Shown one piece after another: positions 1-8,786 of a stretch of 64,000 nt of DNA. The stretch is taken from NCBI RefSeq assembly GCF_900186865.1, contig NZ_LT906480.1, forward strand, positions 2,622,001 through 2,686,000, given 5' to 3'. The notes under the pieces were generated by a model. It was not told where the DNA came from. It was given only the letters and a program-made list of their open reading frames with translations, and did no database searches. The position numbers and the translations under genes are program-made. This DNA comes from Stenotrophomonas maltophilia. GTDB lineage: Bacteria > Pseudomonadota > Gammaproteobacteria > Xanthomonadales > Xanthomonadaceae. Numbering within the stretch: the stretch's first letter is position 1; each line of letters starts with the position of its first letter.

Positions 1-317
1 GCGGCATCCAGCACGCTGTGCACATGCTGTTCCGCCGGGCTGATGCGTCGACGGCCGTCCGCGCTGACGGTATCGAGATAGCCGGCGACCGCGTGTGCGA
101 TGACCAGGCCTGCCAGAAGCGCGACCAGCGACAATGTGTTCTCCAGCAGGAGCCAGGCAAGCACGCCGCTGCCGATCAGCAGCAGCTGCACCCCATGCAG
201 CAGGCTTTCGCGCATCGCGGAAGTGTGCGGAAGATCGGTGCGCCGGTGAAAATGGAAATCCAGCGATCCGGCAGCCAGCCACAGGGCGTAGACACAGGCG
301 ATGACAATCGCGCTCAT
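1..317 (-). CDS. Integral membrane protein, unknown function (C-terminus beyond window)
   Basis: The reading frame starts at the ATG at 317 and stays open to base 1, giving 105 residues. Three hydrophobic stretches are visible, at about residues 3-19, 45-61 and 66-84, with a His-rich loop (LDFHFHRRTDLPH) after the first. The start lies 10 bp beyond the stop of the upstream dehydrogenase on the same strand, so the two are probably cotranscribed. I do not recognise the family. The clustered histidines could bind metal, but that is a guess. A small membrane protein is well supported; its function is not. Confidence 0.6.
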   Translation of the reverse strand, partial: MSAIVIACVYALWLAAGSLDFHFHRRTDLPHTSAMRESLLHGVQLLLIGSGVLAWLLLENTLSLVALLAGLVIAHAVAGYLDTVSADGRRRISPAEQHVHSVLDA

Positions 318-327
318 GGCGGCACGC

Positions 328-1491
328 TCAGGGTGTCAATACGATCTTGCGGCAGTCATCGTCCTTGGCATCAAACATTGCATAGCCTTGAGCTGCATCG
401 GCCAGGCGCATCCGGTGCGAGATGATGTCACCCGGGTGCAGCTTTCCTTCCATGATTGCGTCGAGCAGTTCCGGCATCAGTCCCTGCACGTGCGTCTGCC
501 CCATCTTGAACGTCAGCCCCTTGTCGAACGCATCACCCAGCAGAAAACCATGGATGAAGCCAGCGTAGACACCCGGGATGCTGACCACGCCGCCGCGGCG
601 TGCTGCCGCGATGCACTGCCGGATTGCCACGCCGCTGCTGCCCTCCAGCTTCACGGCAGTCAATGCTGACTCCAGCGCACTGCCCTCGGCCTCGAAGCCC
701 ACCGCCTCGATGCAGGCGTCCACGCCCCGCCCACTGGTCTGGGCAAGGATGTAGTCCGCCGGGTCTTCGATCTGCTTGAAGTCGATGGGCGTCACACCGT
801 AGGTACGGCGCGCGTAATCCAGACGGTAACGAAGATGGTCGACCATGAAGATGGTCTCTGCGCCCAGCAGGCGGCAGCAGGCCGCGCTCATCAGCCCCAC
901 CGGGCCCGCACCGAAGATGGCCACCGTCGAGCCCGCCTTCACCCCTGCGTTCAGCGCAGCCTGGTAGCCGGTGGGGAGAATGTCAGACAGGAACAGCACC
1001 TGCTCATCCGCAATGCCTTCCGGAATGCGCAGCGGGCCTACATTCGCCTTCGGTACACGCACGAATTCGGCCTGGCCGCCGGCCACGCCGCCATACAGAT
1101 GGCTGTAGCCGAACAATGCGGCCGGAGGCAGCATGCCCTTCTGATTCAGTGCGGCGCCCTTGCCGGTATTGGTGGTTTCGCAAGCGGCATACTCGGCCAG
1201 GCGGCAATGGAAGCACTCTCCACAGGCGATCACGAAAGGGATCACCACACGATCGCCCGGCTGCACCTGGGTCACGCCGCTGCCGACCTCTTCCACCACG
1301 CCCATGAACTCGTGGCCGAGCACATCGCCATCGTGCAGATCCGGAATCTTGCCGCGATACAGGTGCAGGTCCGATCCACAGATGGCGGTGGCGGTTACCC
1401 TCAGGATCAGATCATCCTCGGCCGCCAGTACCGGGTCCGGTATGGTCTCGACTCGCACATCCTTGCGGCCGTGATAGGTCAATGCCTGCAT
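328..1491 (-). CDS. Zinc-dependent alcohol dehydrogenase (MDR family)
   Basis: This is a cytosolic NAD(P)-dependent medium-chain dehydrogenase of 387 residues, the usual length. The catalytic zinc site is visible as Cys38 (CGSDLH) and His60-Glu61 (GHEFMG). The structural zinc lobe has Cys90, Cys93, Cys96 and Cys104. The Rossmann motif GAGPVGL lies near residue 195. The CGSDLHLY and GHEF patterns fit the branch that includes glutathione-independent formaldehyde dehydrogenases and threonine-dehydrogenase-like enzymes. The substrate cannot be fixed from sequence. It precedes a small membrane protein gene by 10 bp in an apparent operon. Confidence 0.9.
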   Translation of the reverse strand: MQALTYHGRKDVRVETIPDPVLAAEDDLILRVTATAICGSDLHLYRGKIPDLHDGDVLGHEFMGVVEEVGSGVTQVQPGDRVVIPFVIACGECFHCRLAEYAACETTNTGKGAALNQKGMLPPAALFGYSHLYGGVAGGQAEFVRVPKANVGPLRIPEGIADEQVLFLSDILPTGYQAALNAGVKAGSTVAIFGAGPVGLMSAACCRLLGAETIFMVDHLRYRLDYARRTYGVTPIDFKQIEDPADYILAQTSGRGVDACIEAVGFEAEGSALESALTAVKLEGSSGVAIRQCIAAARRGGVVSIPGVYAGFIHGFLLGDAFDKGLTFKMGQTHVQGLMPELLDAIMEGKLHPGDIISHRMRLADAAQGYAMFDAKDDDCRKIVLTP

Positions 1492-1639
1492 CGTGCTTCT
1501 CCAGGAGCTCGGGACGCCAGCATCGCAAGGCCGCCATCCCGCTTTGGTGACATCCCGGTGTGCACGGCGTTCATTCTACGGGGTCATGGTGTTAACCCGG
1601 CGCGGTGCAGTCTTCGGTCTTTAGCCGCAGGAGCTGCCC

Positions 1640-1828
1640 ATGAACGACAAGCTGCCCTTCAATCCGACGACAGACGTGGACGATCAGTCGAAGGCGCACA
1701 CGCCGGACAAGCGGCGCAACGATCGAGCCAAGTGGAAGGAGCACGACATGCCCGACGACGGCGATGGCCCCAAGGCCGTACCGGAAGACTACGAACGTCC
1801 TGATCCTGACCCGACCGGAAAGCGTTGA
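1640..1828 (+). CDS. Small hydrophilic acidic/basic protein, hypothetical
   Basis: A 62-residue frame starts with ATG behind a CAGGAG ribosome binding site with good spacing. The product is very hydrophilic, rich in Asp, Lys, Pro and Arg, with no predicted membrane segment and no cysteine, and is probably disordered. The clean Shine-Dalgarno site and the lack of a competing gene on either strand favour a real gene. Nothing in it suggests a function. It stands alone between the dehydrogenase, which is divergent, and the DUF6766 gene 100 bp downstream. Confidence 0.55.
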   Translation: MNDKLPFNPTTDVDDQSKAHTPDKRRNDRAKWKEHDMPDDGDGPKAVPEDYERPDPDPTGKR

Positions 1829-1928
1829 GTCCGCCTCACATTCTGGATGCGCCGGATTCACGGGTCATGGTCTGCTACCCGCGCAAGCTTCGCGCACGGC
1901 CTCTGGAACAGACTGAACGAGGTGTTGC

Positions 1929-2567
1929 ATGTGGAAACGCAACGGTCTCTCGCTGGTGCTGCTTGTGCTCACGCTTGTGTTCATCGTTGGGCAGGCGGTT
2001 GCCGGGCATCACGTGCACAACCTGGAACTGGTCGAGCACGGACGCGCGCCGATCGATCTCTGGCACTACCTCGCGACGGGGCACTTCGTCAGCGCCACGT
2101 TCGAGAACTGGGAGAGCGAGTTCCTGCAGATGGGGATGTATGTGCTCCTGACGGTCAGCCTGCGCCAGCGCGGCTCGGCCGAATCGCGGCCGCTGGACCC
2201 TGCGCAGGAACAGAATCGCGTCGAGCCGGGGCCCACGCCGTGGCCGGTAAGGCGCGGTGGTCCATGGAAGACGCTCTACGGTCATTCGCTTGCGATCGCA
2301 TTCGGGCTGTTGTTCCTGTTCAGCTTTACGCTGCATGCAGTGGGAAGCTGGCGCGCCGAGGAAGCCGAACAGCAGTTGAAGGGATTGCCGCCGCCAGGCT
2401 TTGTGGAGCACCTCGCCAGCAGCACATTCTGGTTCGAATCCATGCAGAACTGGCAGAGCGAATTTCTGGCCGTGCTGTCCCTGGTGGTGCTGACGATTTT
2501 CCTGCGCCAGAAAGACTCGCCGCAATCCAAGCCGGTTGAGGCCCCACACGCGCAGACAGGTGATTGA
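1929..2567 (+). CDS. DUF6766 family membrane protein
   Basis: A 212-residue protein with an N-terminal hydrophobic segment (about 6-25) and another near 120-140. It contains two similar WxSEFL elements: ENWESEFLQM after the first segment and QNWQSEFLAV near the C-terminus, each followed by a hydrophobic helix and a LRQ(R/K)xS motif. This internal duplication is typical of the DUF6766 family as I know it. Function is unknown. The gene ends 3 bp before the start of the isochorismatase-like gene, so the two are likely cotranscribed. Confidence 0.75.
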   Translation: MWKRNGLSLVLLVLTLVFIVGQAVAGHHVHNLELVEHGRAPIDLWHYLATGHFVSATFENWESEFLQMGMYVLLTVSLRQRGSAESRPLDPAQEQNRVEPGPTPWPVRRGGPWKTLYGHSLAIAFGLLFLFSFTLHAVGSWRAEEAEQQLKGLPPPGFVEHLASSTFWFESMQNWQSEFLAVLSLVVLTIFLRQKDSPQSKPVEAPHAQTGD

Positions 2568-2570
2568 GCC

Positions 2571-3164
2571 ATGCGAGATGATCCATCGACGGCCCTGCTG
2601 ATCATCGACATGTTCAGTCGATTCGACTTCCCTGGCGCTCAAACCCTGGCGCCGGCGGCAGAGCGGGCGGCCCGGCAGGTCCGGCGCCTGAGGGATCACT
2701 TCGACGAACGCGGTTGGCCGGTCATCTACGCCAACGACAATTTCTCGGAATGGAAGCGCGATTTCCGCCAGCAGGTGGAACAGTGCCGGCGCGACGGTGG
2801 CCCGGCGGGGCGAATCGCCAGCCTTCTCTCGCCTCTGCCTGGTCACTACTTCGTGCTCAAGCCCAAGCACTCCGCCTTTCTGGCCAGCCCTTTGCCGATT
2901 CTGCTGGCCAAACTGGGAGTGCGCCGCCTTTGGCTGTGTGGCATGACGGCCGATTCGTGTGTCCTGGCTACAGCGTTGGACGCCAACGCCAGGGAATTCC
3001 ACGTGGTGTTGGCGTCGGAGGCCGTGGCGGGAATGCCAGCGCAGAAGCGGCGGGCACGGGCGCTGCTTGCTGGTTCGGGCGCAGCGCGGGTCGCGCGGGT
3101 TTCTTCGCTTGTCTCTGGGCAGGAGCGGGATGGCGCTGACGGCGACTCAGGCCCGGTCGGCTAA
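2571..3164 (+). CDS. Isochorismatase-family cysteine hydrolase
   Basis: A 197-residue cytosolic hydrolase of the isochorismatase superfamily, which cleaves amide or vinyl-ether type bonds through a Cys nucleophile. The triad is visible as Asp13 (LLIIDM), Lys97 (FVLKPKHSAF) and Cys130 (CGMTADSCV). The substrate cannot be predicted; members include nicotinamidases and other amidases. It follows the DUF6766 gene with a 3-bp gap. Its last 18 bases overlap the end of the convergent Cys-rich gene. Confidence 0.88.
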   Translation: MRDDPSTALLIIDMFSRFDFPGAQTLAPAAERAARQVRRLRDHFDERGWPVIYANDNFSEWKRDFRQQVEQCRRDGGPAGRIASLLSPLPGHYFVLKPKHSAFLASPLPILLAKLGVRRLWLCGMTADSCVLATALDANAREFHVVLASEAVAGMPAQKRRARALLAGSGAARVARVSSLVSGQERDGADGDSGPVG

Positions 3165-3380
3165 ACCCTTTACACCTGAATGACCGGCGCAGTGTGCGCA
3201 GCAGAAGATCTGGCCGTTTCCTTCAACACCATGCCCGATAACGGCGCAATCGCAGTGTGCGCAGCGCGGTGCGAATGCGTGGATCGCGCATTCGAACGAA
3301 TCGAACGTGCCGCTGCGCCCGCCCTGCTGGAGGGTGAAGCTCTTGTCGTAGTTGTTGCCGCAGACATCACAGGTGGCCAT
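3147..3380 (-). CDS. Cys/His-rich zinc-binding mini-protein
   Basis: A 77-residue protein with several cysteine pairs: CDVC near the N-terminus, then Cys-Ala-His-Cys-Asp-Cys and Cys-Cys-Ala-His-Cys in the second half. The start CDVCGNNYDKSF followed by FDSFECAIHAFAP is typical of a small family of bacterial metal-binding proteins, often annotated as zinc ribbon or metallothionein-like. It probably binds zinc; its role is unknown. It is convergent with the isochorismatase gene and overlaps its last 18 bases. Confidence 0.72.
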   Translation of the reverse strand: MATCDVCGNNYDKSFTLQQGGRSGTFDSFECAIHAFAPRCAHCDCAVIGHGVEGNGQIFCCAHCAGHSGVKGLADRA

Positions 3381-3502
3381 GGGGCACCTCGTGCTGTGGA
3401 AGGAACATGCAGTGTGGACAGCGCGGGTGTCGGTGGCCGTGAATGCACCGTGTCGCGAGGGTGTAGGACGTTCGCGTGGTCACGCGTCGGGCGCGGCCCG
3501 TC

Positions 3503-3949
3503 CTATTCGTCTTTGCCGGGCTCGGCACTGCCACCCCGTGACGCGCCACCACCACAGGGAAATGCGGTCCGCAGCGCTTCGGCAACCAGTGAAGACGCAT
3601 CCTGCTGCAATCGCTCGCCGGGCAACTGCCGGAGATGGGAAGACACACGGTCGACCAGCTCATGCGGGAGAATCCTGCCTTGACCACACCACTGGCCGTG
3701 GCTGGCATCGGCAACGCCCTGGATATAGGCGCTGGCGCGAGCGCTGGACAGGTTCCGGCACTGCTCGCCGTCGCAGAACCCATCAGCGCCTTCGCCCTGC
3801 AGCAGGGTGATGAGTTCGGCTCCACTGACAAGCCAGGTGCGTGCCGCTTGCGTTGTTCCGGCGAGGGCGGATCCTGCCAGGGCGCAGAGGCCGAGTGCGA
3901 GGAGCCGACGCAAGAGGCGGCGCGCCTGGGGTTCGTGATGTCCGTTCAT
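3503..3949 (-). CDS. Secreted Rap1a/Tai-type domain protein
   Basis: The start is placed at the ATG at 3949, behind AGGACTCCGAC, rather than at the longer upstream start. The product has 148 residues, beginning with a twin-Arg-rich signal peptide ending near SALA. The mature part has the Rap1a/Tai layout: SGAELITLLQG, several cysteines that could pair, YIQGVADA, and a C-terminal SLVAEALRTAFPC. Named members are periplasmic immunity proteins against type VI amidase effectors, but many family members stand alone. No effector gene is adjacent, so an immunity role is not supported here. Confidence 0.75.
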   Translation of the reverse strand: MNGHHEPQARRLLRRLLALGLCALAGSALAGTTQAARTWLVSGAELITLLQGEGADGFCDGEQCRNLSSARASAYIQGVADASHGQWCGQGRILPHELVDRVSSHLRQLPGERLQQDASSLVAEALRTAFPCGGGASRGGSAEPGKDE

Positions 3950-4099
3950 GTCGGAGTCCTTGGCGCGTTCCTGTGGGATGCACACAGCGTGGGTCAAAGT
4001 CGAGCTAGCTGGTTGTGGACAGATGGCTTGTAACAGACAGCGGCTGGCCCGCCAACACCCGGGCGGCATTCCCAGGCTTCGCCGCGATCGGGCGCCGAG

Positions 4100-5083
4100 C
4101 TATCGCGCTGCCGTCGACCCTCTGACCACGCACCGGCCCGTCATTACGAGTCGGCGTACCGGCAGCTCCGGCGTGCGCAGGCGCTCAAGCAGCAGCGACA
4201 TCGCGGCCCGCCCCATCTCCTCAACCGGTTGCTCGATCACGGTGATGCCCGGCTCGACCAGCTCGGTCCAGCGTTCGTTGTCGAAGCCGGCCAGTGCCAA
4301 CGCCTCTGGAATCGCCAGCCCGGCGCCGCGGGCGGCTTTCAATGCTCCCATCAACAGCAGGCTGTTGCTGGTGACCAGTGCTTCGGGGCGGGATGGCGTG
4401 GCGAGCCACTGATCGACCGTCGCGATGGCGGCTTCGGCCGTGGGTTCAACCTCACGGTAGTCCGGCTGCAACCCATGCGTGCGCATCGCAGCGAGATAAC
4501 CGTCACGTCGTTCGGCCGCGGTGGTACTGGTGCTGCCGAACAGTCCGCCGATACGCCGATAGCCGCGCTCCACCAGATGCTCGACCAGGCCTGCCATCGC
4601 TGCCGGATTGTCGAGTACCACGCTGTCGATCGGACCGCCGGGCGCGGCACGGTCCACCAGCACCGTCGGATAGTCCAGCGTGAGCCGCTCGAGCCGGCCC
4701 ACCGTGGTCCGGGTCGGCGCGAAGATCAGGCCGCTGATGCGCTCTTCGTGCATCAATTGCAGATACAGTGCCTCCCGCTCGGGGTCCTCGTCGGTGTTGC
4801 AGAGGGTGACCCGAAGACCTTCGCGATAGGCCACCTCTTCCACGGCGCGGATCAGCGCCGTGAAGAACGGGTTGCGGATATCCGCCACGATCAAGCCGAT
4901 GATGCCGGTGTGCCGGGAGCGCAGCCGTCTTGCCTGCAGGTTGGGTCGATAGCCGGTCTGGCGGATCGCCAGCTCGACCCTGCCGCGCACGTCCTCGCTG
5001 ACCGGACCGCCCCCGAGCACCCGTGACACCGTGGATTTGGACACCCCCGCCACGCGTGCGACGTCGTTGATGCTGATGCTCAT
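4100..5083 (-). CDS. fruR: LacI-family transcriptional repressor of the fructose operon
   Basis: A 327-residue LacI/GalR-type regulator. The N-terminal helix-turn-helix (INDVARVAGVSKSTVSRVLGGGP, quoted in part) and hinge occupy about residues 3-60, and the sugar-binding core follows with TGIIGLIVADIRNPFF. It is divergent from fruB. By analogy with FruR/Cra it should respond to fructose 1-phosphate or a related sugar phosphate. A near-palindrome, GGAAACGTTCCC, sits directly upstream of its start codon over the expected ribosome binding site, which suggests autorepression. A perfect copy lies before fruB. Confidence 0.9.
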   Translation of the reverse strand: MSISINDVARVAGVSKSTVSRVLGGGPVSEDVRGRVELAIRQTGYRPNLQARRLRSRHTGIIGLIVADIRNPFFTALIRAVEEVAYREGLRVTLCNTDEDPEREALYLQLMHEERISGLIFAPTRTTVGRLERLTLDYPTVLVDRAAPGGPIDSVVLDNPAAMAGLVEHLVERGYRRIGGLFGSTSTTAAERRDGYLAAMRTHGLQPDYREVEPTAEAAIATVDQWLATPSRPEALVTSNSLLLMGALKAARGAGLAIPEALALAGFDNERWTELVEPGITVIEQPVEEMGRAAMSLLLERLRTPELPVRRLVMTGRCVVRGSTAAR

Positions 5084-5084
5084 T

Positions 5085-5096
5085 GGAAACGTTCCC
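5085..5096. promoter_or_regulatory. Candidate FruR operator at fruR
   Basis: GGAAACGTTCCC is a 12-bp inverted repeat with one mismatch, ending 1 bp before the fruR start codon. A related half site, GGAAACGTGGG, follows at 5097-5107. It matches the perfect palindrome before fruB. The position over the fruR leader fits autoregulation. Confidence 0.65.
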
Positions 5097-5166
5097 GGAA
5101 ACGTGGGCTGTTCATGGCCGGATGGCTGTTCAGGACAATGCTAACGCCAAAGGACTATTGGCTTTT

Positions 5167-5194
5167 TGTGCAGTGCACATTGAAATGTGCAGTG
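5167..5194. promoter_or_regulatory. Repeated TGTGCAGTG element in the fruB promoter region
   Basis: TGTGCAGTG occurs at 5167-5175 and again at 5186-5194, 19 bp apart. The first copy is part of the inverted repeat TGTGCA-G-TGCACA. The spacing of about two helical turns suggests a protein binding site, perhaps for a global regulator. It does not match the CRP/Clp consensus, so the binding protein is unknown. Confidence 0.35.
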
Positions 5195-5205
5195 GGAACG
5201 TTCCC
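5194..5205. promoter_or_regulatory. Candidate FruR operator before fruB
   Basis: GGGAACGTTCCC is a perfect 12-bp palindrome 32 bp upstream of the TTG chosen as the fruB start. It has the central CG dyad typical of LacI-family operators and matches the site beside fruR. Confidence 0.75.
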
Positions 5206-5237
5206 AATACGCCTCAGCCATTCCCCCGGAGCCCGCT

Positions 5238-7748
5238 TTGTCGCCCCTGACCTCCCCTTCCCCCGTCAGCCGGGAACTGATCCGCCTGGATGCGCGGGCA
5301 CAGGACAAGACCAATGCCATCGCCCAGGTGGCCCAGATGCTGGTCGCTGCCGGCTGCGTGGCGCCGGGCTACGAGGCCAGCATCGGACGCCGCGAAGCGC
5401 TGGCGAACACCTTCCTCGGCCATGGCGTGGCGATCCCGCACGGGCTCGGCGAGGACCGCCACCTGGTGCGCCGCGACGGCATTGCGGTGCTGCAGTTGCC
5501 GGAAGGCGTGGAATGGAACCCCGGCCAGGTCACCCGCCTGGTGGTTGGCATTGCCGCCCAGTCCGATACCCACATCACCCTGCTGCGCAGGCTGACCCGC
5601 CTGATCCAGGACGAGGCCGCGCTGCAGCGGTTGTTCACTACTCCCGATGCAAGTGAAATCGTCAATGCGCTGGCCAGTGATGCGACTGTCAGCGTCGCCC
5701 ACGTACCGGTGACGGACCTGGCCGAGCGTTTCGACTGGACCATTGCTTACCCCAGCGGACTGCACGCGCGCCCGGCCACGCGCTGGGCCGAGACGGCGCG
5801 GGGTTTCATGGCCCGGGCCCAGGTGCGCGCGGGCGATCAGGCGGCCGATGCCAAGAGTCTGGTGGCGCTGCTGCAGCTCGGGCTTCGCGAGGGCGATGCC
5901 GTGCGTGTTTCTGCCGAAGGCGCCGATGCCCCCGCACTGCTGGCTGCACTACGCAAGACCATGGACGGGCTGGTCGCGCAGGAAAAGGCCGATGCGGAGC
6001 GTGCAGCGCAGCGAAAGACGGCGCCGGTCGCCGGCTGGAATCCGCCCGAAGCGCAGGCAGCGATCGTCGGCATCGGCGCCAGCCCCGGGCTGGCCATCGG
6101 TCCGGTGCATGTACTGGCCAGCGCGCAGGCCGATGTTGCCGATCGCCCTGCCCCGCTTGGCGAGGGCGGCGCGCGCCTGCAGGATGCACTCAGCCGTACC
6201 CGCCAGCAGCTGGCCGCGCTGCAGGACGACACCCAGCGCCGCCTTGGCGCCTCGGATGCGGCGATCTTCAGGGCACAGGCTGCGCTGCTTGACGACACCG
6301 ACCTGATTACCCGCACCTGCCAGCTGATGGTTGAAGGTCATGGCGTCGCGTGGTCCTGGCACCAGGCCATCGAGCAGATCGCCTCCGGGCTGGCGGCGCT
6401 GGGCAATCCGGTGCTGGCCGGGCGCGCTGCCGACCTGCGCGATGTGGGTCGGCGCGTACTGGCGCAGCTTGACGCCTCTGCGGCCGGTGGCGGCCTGGCA
6501 GATCTACCGGCGCAACCGTGCATCCTGCTTGCCGCCGACCTGTCACCTTCGGATACCGCCAACCTTGACACCACCCGCGTGCTCGGCCTCGCCACCGCAC
6601 AGGGCGGCCCCACGTCGCACACTGCGATCCTCTCGCGCACGCTCGGCCTGCCGGCGCTGGTTGCCGGTGGCGCCGACCTGCTGGCGATCAAGGCCGGCCG
6701 CGAAGCGATCATCGACGGCAGCAGCGGGCGGCTCTACCTGTCCCCTTCCGAGGCCGATCTTGCTTCGGCACGCGCCTGGATCGCCGAGCAGCAGCAGATC
6801 CGCGCGCGCGAAGCCGCACAACGCGCGCAGCCGGCGCAGACCACCGACGGCCATCGCATCGACATCGGCGCCAACGTGAACCTGCCTGAGCAGGTGCCAT
6901 TGGCGCTGGAACAGGGCGCGGAAGGTGTCGGCCTGATGCGCACCGAATTCCTGTTCCTCGAACGCGGCAGCACGCCCAGCGAGGAGGAGCAGTACGCAAC
7001 CTACATGGCGATGGCCAAAGCGCTGGAAGGCCGTGCGTTGATCGTGCGTGCGCTCGATATCGGTGGCGACAAGCAGGTCGCCCACCTGGAGCTGCCGCAC
7101 GAGGAGAACCCGTTCCTCGGCGTGCGCGGCGCGCGCCTGCTGCTGCGCCGCCCGGATCTGCTTGAGCCGCAGCTGCGTGCGCTGTACCGCGCAGCGAAGG
7201 AAGGGGCACGCCTGTCCATCATGTTCCCGATGATCACCTCGGTGCCTGAACTGGTCGCACTGCGTGCCATCTGCGAGCGCCTGCGCGCCGAACTCGAGGC
7301 CCCCGACGTGCCGATCGGCATCATGATCGAAGTACCGGCCGCGGCCGCCCAGAGCGATGTGCTGGCGCGCCACGCCGACTTCTTCTCGATCGGCACCAAC
7401 GACCTGACCCAGTACGTGCTGGCGATCGATCGCCAGAACCCGGAGCTGGCCGCAGAGGCCGACAGCCTGCACCCGGCCGTGCTGCGCGCGATCCGCACCA
7501 CGGTGGACGGCGCACGCACGCAGGGGCGCTGGGTGGGTGTCTGCGGCGGCCTGGCCGGCGATCCGTTCGGCGCGATGCTGCTGGCAGGGCTGGGCGTGGA
7601 CGAACTGTCGATGACCCCGAACGACATCCCGTCCGTGAAGGCACGCCTGCGTGGCAGCGCGCTGGCCGATCTGCAAACGCTGGCTGCGACGGCGCTGGAC
7701 TGCGAAACCGCCGAGCAGGTGCGCGCCCTCGACGGAGCCCGCGCATGA
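5238..7748 (+). CDS. fruB: Fructose PTS multiphosphoryl transfer protein (EIIA-HPr-EI)
   Basis: This cytosolic fusion protein passes phosphate from phosphoenolpyruvate to the fructose permease. In order: EIIA-Fru (about 1-145, phospho-His68 in VAIPHG), HPr (about 165-255, phospho-His176 in SGLHARP) and enzyme I (about 275-836, phospho-His461 in GGPTSHTAI). I chose the TTG at 5238, 836 residues, because a CCGGAG site lies just before it. The ATG at 5187 would put the operator palindrome inside the gene. fruK overlaps the stop by 4 bp. This architecture is typical of xanthomonads. Confidence 0.95.
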   Translation: MSPLTSPSPVSRELIRLDARAQDKTNAIAQVAQMLVAAGCVAPGYEASIGRREALANTFLGHGVAIPHGLGEDRHLVRRDGIAVLQLPEGVEWNPGQVTRLVVGIAAQSDTHITLLRRLTRLIQDEAALQRLFTTPDASEIVNALASDATVSVAHVPVTDLAERFDWTIAYPSGLHARPATRWAETARGFMARAQVRAGDQAADAKSLVALLQLGLREGDAVRVSAEGADAPALLAALRKTMDGLVAQEKADAERAAQRKTAPVAGWNPPEAQAAIVGIGASPGLAIGPVHVLASAQADVADRPAPLGEGGARLQDALSRTRQQLAALQDDTQRRLGASDAAIFRAQAALLDDTDLITRTCQLMVEGHGVAWSWHQAIEQIASGLAALGNPVLAGRAADLRDVGRRVLAQLDASAAGGGLADLPAQPCILLAADLSPSDTANLDTTRVLGLATAQGGPTSHTAILSRTLGLPALVAGGADLLAIKAGREAIIDGSSGRLYLSPSEADLASARAWIAEQQQIRAREAAQRAQPAQTTDGHRIDIGANVNLPEQVPLALEQGAEGVGLMRTEFLFLERGSTPSEEEQYATYMAMAKALEGRALIVRALDIGGDKQVAHLELPHEENPFLGVRGARLLLRRPDLLEPQLRALYRAAKEGARLSIMFPMITSVPELVALRAICERLRAELEAPDVPIGIMIEVPAAAAQSDVLARHADFFSIGTNDLTQYVLAIDRQNPELAAEADSLHPAVLRAIRTTVDGARTQGRWVGVCGGLAGDPFGAMLLAGLGVDELSMTPNDIPSVKARLRGSALADLQTLAATALDCETAEQVRALDGARA

Positions 7749-8701
7749 ACGCCCGCGCCGTCACCGTTACCTTGAACCCGGCGATCGACCAGACCGTGCG
7801 GCTGGCCAGCCTGCGGCCGGGCCATGTGCACCGCGCCCGCAGCAGCCGCGACGATGCAGGTGGCAAGGGCATCAACGTGGCCGCCTGCCTGGCCGACTGG
7901 GGCGTGCCGACCACCGCGCTGGGCGTGCTCGGTGGCGGCAACGACGGTGTGTTCGGCGCGCTCTTCTCCACGCGCTGCATGGTGGATGGTTGCCTGCGTA
8001 TCCCCGGCAGCACCCGCACCAACATCAAGCTGGTTGACGAGGACAACGGCGAAACCACCGACATCAACCTGCCCGGCCTGGCCCTCGACGATGCCGCTCT
8101 GGACGCAGTGTCGCGCAGGCTTGGTGCCTTGCTGCTGCCGGGCCTTCCGGTGGTGCTGTCCGGCAGCCTGCCGTCTGGACTGCCGTCCGATGCATGGGCG
8201 CGACTGCAGGCGCAGGCCGCCGCCGCCGGTGCGCGCGTGCTGCTGGACACCAGCGGCGACGCACTTGTGGCTGCATTGAGTGACACCGCTGGTGCACTGC
8301 CCTACGCGGTCAAGCCCAACCGCCACGAACTGGAGGCCTGGACCGGCACCCCGCTGCCGGACCGCAGCGCCCTGCGCGTCACTGGCCAGGCCTTGGTCGA
8401 ACGTGGCGTTGCGCTCGTAGCGATCTCGATGGGCACCGACGGCGCGCTGTTCATTGATCGCAGCGGCGCCCTGGTCGCTCGACCACCGCGACTGGCCCAG
8501 GGCAGCACGGTCGGTGCGGGCGACGCGATGGTGGCCGGCATCGCTGCCGCCTTGCTGGAGCCTTCCATCGATCTGGACGGCTGCGCGCGGCTGGCGACCG
8601 CGTTCTCGATGAGCCGGCTGCAAAGCGGTGACGCACGACGGCTGGACCCGGCGCAGGTACGCGGTTGGACCGGCGATGTACTGATCGAGCGGTTGGATTG
8701 A
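7745..8701 (+). CDS. fruK: 1-phosphofructokinase
   Basis: A 318-residue PfkB/ribokinase-family enzyme that converts fructose 1-phosphate to fructose 1,6-bisphosphate with ATP. The N-terminal TLNPAIDQTV and AGGKGINVA motifs are typical of 1-phosphofructokinase and LacC. The C-terminal signature GSTVGAGDAMVAG contains the catalytic Asp and the anion hole. The ATG overlaps the fruB stop as ATGA, so translation is probably coupled. It acts directly after import by FruA. Confidence 0.95.
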   Translation: MNARAVTVTLNPAIDQTVRLASLRPGHVHRARSSRDDAGGKGINVAACLADWGVPTTALGVLGGGNDGVFGALFSTRCMVDGCLRIPGSTRTNIKLVDEDNGETTDINLPGLALDDAALDAVSRRLGALLLPGLPVVLSGSLPSGLPSDAWARLQAQAAAAGARVLLDTSGDALVAALSDTAGALPYAVKPNRHELEAWTGTPLPDRSALRVTGQALVERGVALVAISMGTDGALFIDRSGALVARPPRLAQGSTVGAGDAMVAGIAAALLEPSIDLDGCARLATAFSMSRLQSGDARRLDPAQVRGWTGDVLIERLD

Positions 8702-8786
8702 CCCCCCTGCCGGGAGCACGGCGGCGGCTTCAGGCTGACCGCAGCGCTTTCGGCAAGCACGAGCCCGAAGAATTCCAGGAGTTTCC

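Noticed and set aside
5187..5237. The ATG at 5187 as the fruB start
   Set aside because: It lies upstream of the operator palindrome, and no ribosome binding site precedes it; TTG at 5238 fits both signals.
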